From: Lepidodermella squamata
Lineage: Eukaryota; Gastrotricha
Direction of reading: 5' to 3'
NCBI GenBank assembly: GCA_047495785.1
Contig: JBLDXI010000001.1
Coordinates: 2,294,001-2,358,000 of the forward strand
Length of the DNA: 64,000 bases
A model generated the notes under the pieces. It was given only the letters and a program-made list of their open reading frames with translations. It ran no database searches and had not been told where the DNA came from. Below, in pieces: positions 56,618 through 64,000 of the stretch. Made by a program: the position numbers and the translations under genes. The stretch's first letter is position 1. Each line of letters begins with the position of its first letter.

Positions 56618-56945
56618 CAGGCGCTCAATCGTGGGCAATTTTCCTCGGCGAAAAGCTGTCTCTTGGCCCGCGAGATTGTTATCCGATCATGGCGTGGCGG
56701 GTTTGACAATAATTTCGGTTGGTTATACGTGATGCGCCACGTGACGTTTGTGTCACCTCACTCACGATTTCTGCGTGGCACGCCATAACACTGTTGTTTA
56801 GATAATCTATTGTCATCTAATAAGGATAAAACTCGTAGTATAATGCAGTTCACAAAAAAGTAATTATATTATGCCTCGACGCTGTCGCGATAGACTTGAT
56901 GAGAACATTTCGTGTTATACCAGATTTTTCCCATTGATGACTCGG
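56618..56945 (-). repeat. Transporter promoter module, copy 5
   Basis: Complete module upstream of remnant c, including GGCGCTCAATCGTGGGC, a CACGTGACG E-box-like site, and AAAAAAGTAATTATATTATG plus CTCGACGCTGTCGCGATAGA. Confidence 0.65.
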
Positions 56946-57117
56946 AAACATAAGAATTAGTTATTATACCATCAAATGCATATTTATTCTTCAAAAAGAG
57001 TGTATATTGAGCCAAGTGATTATTTTTGAAAATAAAAATAACTAAACTAAAATTGTTGACACCCTGTTTTCATCGCAGATTCGGATTCGGCGCATCGAAT
57101 TAGGTTAAACCTCGATC

Positions 57118-57357
57118 TCACCTGGGAAAAACGTGTATTGACAATTTGTTGACCTGTTTCTCGGACATTTCGTTTTTCGAAACTTCTGAGCTTCCTGTTG
57201 TTTCATTCTCTTCCGTGGCAAAAATTGTCGTGTTGCCAACGATACGGCCGATCTTTTGACACCGAGCTTGCCTAGTAGCACCTGGCACAAGGGAAATTTT
57301 TCGGCCTGAAAAAGGGACATTCACGCACCTGGCTCGCGTCCCGGTGTCATTTTTCAA
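57118..57357 (-). CDS. Doubtful hypothetical ORF
   Basis: An open frame of about 79 residues (e.g. GRKISLVPGATRQARCQKIG) has a good donor at its end (CCCAG followed by GTGAGATCG). It could splice over a 58-base intron to a short last exon near 57050-57072. I could not find a convincing start or first exon, and no family is recognised. Treat as tentative. Confidence 0.25.
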   Translation of the reverse strand: MKNDTGTRARCVNVPFSGRKISLVPGATRQARCQKIGRIVGNTTIFATEENETTGSSEVSKNEMSEKQVNKLSIHVFPR

Positions 57358-57750
57358 ACGGTAAAAGCCATAAAATTATCCATGTTCGATTCAGTAATTG
57401 AATCAAATAAAATGTAGGTAGTGTTCCGCCAAATTATTTCGCTGAAAGTTATAAAACTGAATTTGAAAATATCTCGAGGAGCATAAGCCTGAGTAGCGAG
57501 AGTGGCTTCTCTTGCGAATTTTCTATTAGGGGTGCACAGACACCTGGCCATCTTGACACGTGAAACCTGCATTCGAAGATCTTCGTTGCTGATAAAAGAT
57601 GGGGCGTCGATTTGTCAGATTTTCAAAATTTTCAAAACATTCCACCTTAAATTATCATTGCTGAATGTATTTCTGTTTGATTGAAAGTAATGATTAACCA
57701 GTGGATACTTCTGCTAAAGTTTATCCTCTTTCGATCAAACTCTTCAAATC

Positions 57751-59016
57751 ATGGAAAATCGGCCAAAAATCAAACCGCCTCCATTTAACATGGAAGAAAA
57801 GGTGAGCTAACTCACTTCATACTATAGTTTATATCATGTATGTTTCCAGGCCCTGGTGACAGTTGATGAGGCCAAAATAGTCCAGCGTGGTTTCGCAGCA
57901 GGATCATTTAACCTCACGTATACAATAACCATAGAGCTCGGATCCTACAATAGATCTATCATAGCTGTCGGCAAATCCGGTACCTATGTTTATAGCTTCA
58001 CACCGGAAACCTACTTCACGTATGAGCGAGGCATTCCAGACAGCTCGATCACGTTTTATAACGTAGCACTTGGGCTAGCATCTTCAATCCCCAGGGTGGC
58101 GTTTGTCATCAACCCTTTCGCGAGATTGGAAGAATTCGCTAGAGTCATCAAGCGCTACATGGGCGAAACGGCGTATCCGCTAACATGTTCACAACTAGAT
58201 AACGCCTCAAATCGATTGTTCCTTTCTAACCGGAACACAGCAATTGCCATAGGCTATCCTTCTCGAGCTCCTATCGTGCCATTGGAGCCTAACGGTCGAC
58301 AAACGGTATCGCAGAAATGGCCGTTTTTGGATAGGAACAATTACCAGAGGGCTGTTAACAACAGTTTAGATCAAACTTTCAGCATAAGATGCGCACATTT
58401 CAACTACGTCGACATTCATGACGATCACAACGCAATAAAGCTGTTCAGTAGGTCAAACGACCGCGCTATTTCGACGGCATTTATAACGGGAAATCACATG
58501 GCGACGTGTTTCGAGCCTCCGTTTCATCGGCCGAACTTATTCGCCCTACCAGGTCGTAACGAAATTAGGCAATTTTTTGGGCGGGATTTCGACGAGCCTC
58601 GTATTGGCCAGATCAATAACATGGCTGGGCAACTTATGCCGAGATTTTGGCGAAATTTCAACGCAGTGAATAATATAGGAATTATGACTGCTGGGATTTT
58701 GGAATTTAAGTGGTGTGCGATTTTCAACCAGTATCGAGAGCCACATGTCGAATGGGCTCTGATTCCGCTTCCCGATCTTTCTCGGAAGAGAATTGTTCCA
58801 AATATTGTGACAATGGGCATCATGCCGGAGAAACCGTCTGCTGATCAAATTCAAGTTTTCGGAGTCGCCAGAACTTTGAATGACAGTTTCAGAACTTCAA
58901 CGGCTTACACGTGTTGGATTCGAGTTTCTAGTTTGCGTTTAGGTGGTGGTGGCAAGATCCAGGCTGCTGATGAACCGAAATGGGTACTTGCGATTTTTCA
59001 TAACTTCGACAAATAA
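57751..59016 (+). CDS. Unrecognised 405-residue protein
   Basis: Two exons, 57751-57801 (MENRPKIKPPPFNMEEK) and 57850-59016, 48-base intron, phase 0. No signal peptide and no membrane segment, so it is probably cytosolic. The body is beta-rich with many aromatic and Asn/Arg residues (FNLTYTITIELGSYNRSI, GILEFKWCAIFNQYREPHVE). Internal resemblance between the N-terminal part (SNRLFLSNRNTAIAI) and the middle (IKLFSRSNDRAISTAF) suggests a duplicated domain. It ends WVLAIFHNFDK. I do not recognise the family; the frame is clean and well punctuated, so it is a real gene. Confidence 0.7.
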
Positions 59017-59326
59017 ACATGCTAAAAATAAATGTTGAGGGGAAACTCTATGTTTAGTTGTCCATGAAAGCAACTTGTTTTTGTTTATTCTTAAAACAAA
59101 ATCTCAGAAAACAAAACAGTCGTGTTCATCCCACCGATTTTAACCCTGGAATTTCTTACAAATCTCAACTTTTGGCTTGCAACTCGACACGAAATGCTAT
59201 GCGGTGAGAGACAAAATCTATTTCCTGCTTCGAGCAGCTCCCATTTCGCTAATGTTTTTTCTTAAAAAACGGAAAACACGGGAAGTCGAGGTTAGTGCTT
59301 CGAAAAAACTTCCTCTCGGTCGCATT

Positions 59327-62099
59327 ATGAATAATTCTCCGGCAATTGTTATCATGATTTTCAGACAATTTGTTCTAATTTTGTTTGCAGTGTCATCGCT
59401 CACAGCAGCTCGGAAGCCTCGTAAATTGGCTATGATGGCCTTGGTGCCTGAATTTTCTTCATGCGAATCGGCTATTAAAGTCGTGGTGAATGAGGTCAAT
59501 TCAAGGTATGACATTCTACCCGATTACGAAATCGAATTAAAAACCCTGGATGAGGGTCGAGCTGGAATCTCCTCAACTAAAAATTTGATAAATTTCTACC
59601 GCGATTTCGAGGATAATCGCGATAACAATAATACAACCCTTGCGCCTGTTATCATCGGCCCAACGAAAGAGTGTCAAGGAGTTTCTCAGGTTTTAAAATC
59701 CCTAAAATTCACGCAATTTTCAACTGGTTGCTCTTCACCTCGAAACAATATGTATCAACTGCAGCAATCGGTTGAAAATTACGACGACGCAATCGTTTTA
59801 TTATACCAAAAGATAGGTCAATGGCGGCAAATTGCTATCATAACGACCTACATTAATCGAAATGATTACTTGGCAGCTCAACGTATTCAGGCCACGAGTT
59901 TAATTAGCGGAATTGAGGTCGTCTATTTCGGTGTGGAAAGTCACGATATTTCAGACGAATCGCTAATTGCTGTGAAATCAAGTAAATCCCGAGTAGTCAC
60001 ACTGGTTACGTCGAGCCAGCAAATTTGCCTGAATTTCCTGTGCAAAGCCCATGCAAAAGGCATTCGAGCACCTTATTTTGTCTTCATTTTACAACTCAAT
60101 CGCTATTTTCCACCTGAAACTCAAAGCCTCGTATTTCCAAGCGGGTGTAATCGGGAAATTTTAACCGATCAATTTCGAAGTGTGATTTGGCTCGGGAATT
60201 ACCTTGGGAATGTTCGAAATGACTCGATTTCAAGCCTGGGTTACGATTATTCCTGGTTCTCTCGAAAGGTCGATTCAGTCGGGAAAAATTTGCTTGATGA
60301 ATCGGATTCGAAGCCAATTTGCCACGATGTTGCCCTAGCCGCCCTATTAACCTTGAATAAATCCGAAACATTTCTAAAACTTCAACACAACAAAACGCTG
60401 GCTGATTTTCAGAGCGAAGAAGATCAAGATTTTGTCTCTAAACTCGTCAACAAAACAGCTTCTGAGCTTGACGTCATCGGTTATCGAATCGGTCGTTTGA
60501 AATATTCGCAAGGCCGCGTGTTGGAAAATGACCTAGTTCAAATTGTACAATGGATTGGCGGTAGAATTCGCATGCTATTTCGGCTAGAGAAAAACGAAAT
60601 GACCCGAGATTTTGAACTTCGATCGATAGAAACGCCTATTTGGTCGACGCAATCCGGCCAGCCACCGAGAGATATGTCCCAGGTTTCATCTACTCGAGAA
60701 AAAATTCCGATTTTAGCCCTGGCTTTCATTGTTTTCCTAGCAATTTTAGCCGGTATTTGCGAAATCGGAATTTATTTCATGTCTGAAAAACGGCGTGAAC
60801 ATGCGTCACGAAGTTTCTATTTCGGAAATGCAGTTAAACTGCTGATTCTAAGCGGCGGTTTGATTTTCAACTTTGCATCGATTTTGCTCGTGCTCGGCAT
60901 ACGATTCTTTCCTGAAATTGAATGTAAATTGAGACACGGTGTCACTACCTACGGCATGGCTACTTTAAACGCAACCTTGCTGCTGATGATTGTAGCCTAT
61001 GATAAGATGTCTGTGTTTTGCGAACGGCCGGAGAGACGGCGGTCGTTTGGTAGGTCAAGTCCCTGGGCAAAGACGCCGAGTGACAGGCGGGAGAGTAAGA
61101 AGGGGAGTCGAACTGGAACTGAAACTGATACTACGGCGCCTTCGATACGAGCGGGTCAGACTATTCCCGTGGGTGTAATGATCATCCTAGGTGAGTATTC
61201 ATAAAAAGGAAATTATTCGGAAAAGTTTAGGAAATTTTAGGGAAAATTTCAATTTTAGGAATTTTCGAGATTTTCGAATGTTTTATTTATATAAAATAAT
61301 TACCTAATTAATTAAAATCATTTGAATTTATTTTCCATTGTAAATAGAATTATTTCATTTTTTAAGATTTTTAAGATTTTAGAGAAATTAGAAAATTCTA
61401 TACTCGTTTCTAATTTCGAAATTCAAATTTTGCCTTTTTCCAAAAATTCCTTAATTTAACGTAAACTAATGGTTGGTTTTTTGGCGTTTTACAGGTGTTG
61501 TAACTGCTATTCTCATGATATGGCTTGGGGCCGTCGATCCTGCTCGAGTCACCATCGTCCAAGGTTTGCCAAGCTACGATGAACAATCGAATTCCTTCGT
61601 CGAAATCGACCTCGAAGTCTGCACGTCCAATCACGAGCCACTCTGGATCATGGGTCTTTTAATTCTCAATGCTCTTCTTCTAGTTGCTGCTATATTCACG
61701 TGTTACCACGTTCAAAACCGATTCCTAATCCCAGAATTATGCGCCGCCGAATTTCGAGCACTGAAACTTGCGATTTTGAATGCTTCGATATTTTTCCTAG
61801 TCTTTGTCATTAATTTGGTCATTGTCTCGCGAAGTATTTCTTCGTGGATTTCGCCAACTGCTGTCGCTGTTGTGAATATCGCCTACTCGTTTTCAACAGT
61901 ATGCGTCATGTTTTCACAATTTTTCGCCCGCGTTCGAAACGCGCCAGTTATTCAAGTCCGAAATTCGATTATGCCTGATTATCGACCTCGTGCCAGCACG
62001 ATGGGTGCCAATGCGGAGCCGGATGGGCTGAATATTTGTGTGAACAGGAGTCGCAGCAATACGTTCGGGGTATCATCAGTCCCAGCTTTGATGGTTTGA
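59327..62099 (+). CDS. GABA-B-like class C G-protein-coupled receptor
   Basis: Two exons, 59327-61190 and 61495-62099, with a 304-bp intron, long for this window. 822 residues from the ATG that opens a signal peptide (FVLILFAVSSLTAA); the frame is open further 5'. The Venus-flytrap domain has LAMMALVPEF, VVNEVNSRYDILPDYEIEL and WRQIAIITTYINR in GABA-B-like order. There is no cysteine-rich domain before the membrane part, again as in GABA-B. Seven membrane segments run from LALAFIVFLAILAGICEIGI to VVNIAYSFSTVCVMFSQFFA. The splice falls inside TM4, before WLGAVDPARV, the counterpart of the family W-x-x-x-D-P. The C-tail is short, with no coiled coil. The ligand is unknown. Confidence 0.88.
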
Positions 62100-64000
62100 T
62101 TGGAAAATTGTTAGTCCTAAATTAGCAATACTAACGCTGTTTCTTACTGTTAATTCTCACTATTAATGCTCTGTTGATGTCCCAAAAATAGGATTAATAA
62201 AACTTATCAATTACATCCAAATCAATCGGCTTGATGCCAGGTATCGCATGAAATCGATGTACTGGAACCCTGGTAGCTTTAACCTAGAAAGATAACTACA
62301 TCGTTATCGAGGACTGCACTCGGAAAAACTATCTTCAATAAAATCATTTTGGCAATAATTGAACTCCTATATGAATCTCTTGTCATAGACTCTGGCGAAG
62401 AAATGCGCCTTAAACAATGCGTGCACCCGCACCATGATTACTTGCGAAATGAAGATTAAAAAACTTGGATCGATAAACCTATAGGCGAGATATATTGGGT
62501 GCCTCAATGAGGAAAGTGTCCTTTCAAGTAGGCTATATTATGCGGACGACCCCATTCCGAAGAAGCATAGCCATTCAAAAAATCCATCCTCAAACCAAAA
62601 ATAGCTATTTTGCTGTATGTGGGACAGTATTAGACACAGTATTAGATTCTAAAATCGACTGTTTCGTTTTATTTTCGCAATAACCCGCTGCGGATATTAC
62701 TCATTTCATGAACGCTCAGCATGAGCCCCATCAATGCACCGTCCAGCTGAGGTGAGAATTTTCAATAATTAAACGCTTTTTCCGCTGGAAATTGAAAAGC
62801 AAAAATCAGTCAAGGATATCCGGCCTGATTTTTGTAATAAAAAACGCCATAACGACCCTGTTAATTACTTTGACCTTGAATTATTTGCCGAATGAAACAC
62901 CGCACCCTGAACAAGTGCAATTTCTTGATAAGTCGAGTTATTTCTCTCAGAGCCAGATGAATTCGCAGTTCTGAAGTGGCAAGCTTTGACCAACGTGCGT
63001 CTAGAATAGTCGAAAAATGGGGAAAATTAATTATTTTCACGGCTTATAAATCCAAGACAGCATCAATAGATTTTGTCAAAAGCGATGCTATTTATGACAC
63101 CTTTTTGCGAAATATTTTTCAAACCAACTCAGACAAAGAATTAGTATATATATCATAGTATGCATATATATCAATAAAATTGCTGTTTGAATTATTAAAA
63201 ACGCCATGCCTAGTTTAGAAGACAATAGACAGCAAGTAGGCGCAGTTGGATGGCTGCAAGCTACGGGGCATGAATAATAATGTCAATATAATATTTAAGG
63301 TGGGAGTGTGTTAAATTCCGATACCTGGTATGACGTATGCTTTATTGCTTTTTGTTAATAAAAGAAATACCGGCGAGCAATTTTTAGCGACACAGCATGA
63401 CGTAGCCGTGTTGTAGAGGCCACCCTGCGCCAATTGACACGCGCTATTAAGGCGCGTTCGGGGCGATATTTGTTATTATTTCCATGCGTCACCTTACTTA
63501 TATAATATAGTCCAGCGCGAGTTCGATTCGGCGCGATGATTATTGGCCACTTTCTGCTCGCGCGAGTGTAATAAAAACATGCTCGAATTGACGTAGGTTT
63601 GTGTCACCTTGCGCCTTAAAAACTTTCCGCGATATTTACTCATCTCTCCTTATATACTGCTATTATTCTTGTTGTTATTTTCGCTCTTCTTTCCCCCTTA
63701 ATTATTTTCTAGTTTACTTTCATTTATCAACAATTTAATCGCTTTGTTAATAAAACAAAATGGTTTCGTTTTTCGATTTAGAAATTTCGAAGTAATATAT
63801 ACACACATATGAAAAATAGAATGCAAGGCGATTCGTTGAATGATTTACCTTTATGGGCGGCGCTTTTAATTGATTGAGGGCGCGCCCGGAGCGTTATCGC
63901 CCTTCTTCATCATCAGCATCATCATTCTGCGCGCACGGTGCGCTGCCCGCCGGCGTTCGCGCTGTTTCGCGCCGCTTCTCTTTTTCCTTCTACGCGATAT
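62100..64000. other. Right-edge intergenic region
   Basis: No gene is recognised. AATAAA at about 62198 fits the receptor 3' end. A G+C-rich patch at 63880-63970 (GGGCGCGCCCGGAGCG, CGCGCACGGTGCGCTGCCCG) resembles the patch upstream of the zinc-finger array and may be the promoter of a gene beyond the window. Confidence 0.4.

Noticed and set aside
63515-63540. GAGTTCGATTCGGCGCG resembling a tRNA T-arm
   Set aside because: No acceptor stem, anticodon arm or D-arm can be paired around it.
1-64000. CRISPR arrays, bacterial operons, rRNA genes
   Set aside because: No regularly spaced identical repeats and no rRNA sequence. Splice sites throughout show a eukaryotic genome.

Overview
The window is metazoan nuclear DNA from a compact genome. 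Nearly every recognisable gene is cut by very short GT-AG introns (about 46-60 bp). Many neighbours lie less than 150 bp apart, the intergenic DNA is A+T-rich, and small DNA transposons are common. The families present are animal ones: tyrosine hydroxylase, aromatic amino acid decarboxylase, a Cys-loop channel, calpain, neprilysin and a GABA-B-like receptor. I cannot name the species. The short introns and the tightly spaced same-strand gene runs suggest a lineage with operons and trans-splicing, but that is inference. Exons were joined by hand from splice signals and reading phase; almost all models close with no phase conflict.

Layout: 1-1.66 kb is a G+C-rich non-LTR retrotransposon remnant. 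1.9-10.5 kb is an all-minus-strand array of about twelve small genes, most pairing a coiled-coil first exon with one or two C2H2 zinc fingers, spaced 33 to about 235 bp apart. 11.2-13.0 kb holds SLC2-like transporter A. 13-16 kb is repeat-rich. 16.0-17.35 kb is an orphan Cys-loop channel. 17.7-18.7 kb is a piggyBac-type element. 19.9-21.8 kb is transporter B, divergent from a canonical aromatic L-amino-acid decarboxylase (22.0-23.8 kb). 24.5-26.0 kb is tyrosine hydroxylase TH-1, head-to-head with TH-2 (26.5-27.8 kb), whose iron-binding histidines are lost. A GNAT acetyltransferase follows at 28.4 kb. 29.1-30.2 kb is a pogo-like element carrying only a DNA-binding ORF. 32.4-35.8 kb carries a secreted protein and two tandem vWA proteins. 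36.2-38.6 kb is a neprilysin-like protease and 39.1-41.4 kb a calpain.

42.2-56.5 kb is a tandem segmental duplication. The unit is TH, then an SLC2-like transporter, then its promoter/first-exon module, then a small secreted PAN/apple-like protein. In the first unit the transporter is a pseudogene; in the second it is intact. TH-3 and TH-4 are almost identical, introns included. The transporter promoter plus first exon has also spread on its own as orphan modules. The window ends with an unrecognised 405-residue protein (57.75-59.0 kb) and a GABA-B-like receptor (59.3-62.1 kb).

Reading: TH, DDC and a GNAT enzyme would form an ordered path tyrosine to DOPA to dopamine to (possibly) N-acetyldopamine. 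SLC2-like transporters with altered hexose-site residues sit beside these genes and have been duplicated with them. I infer a physically linked catecholamine gene cluster that is still being remodelled; the transporter substrate and the GNAT substrate are not proven by sequence.
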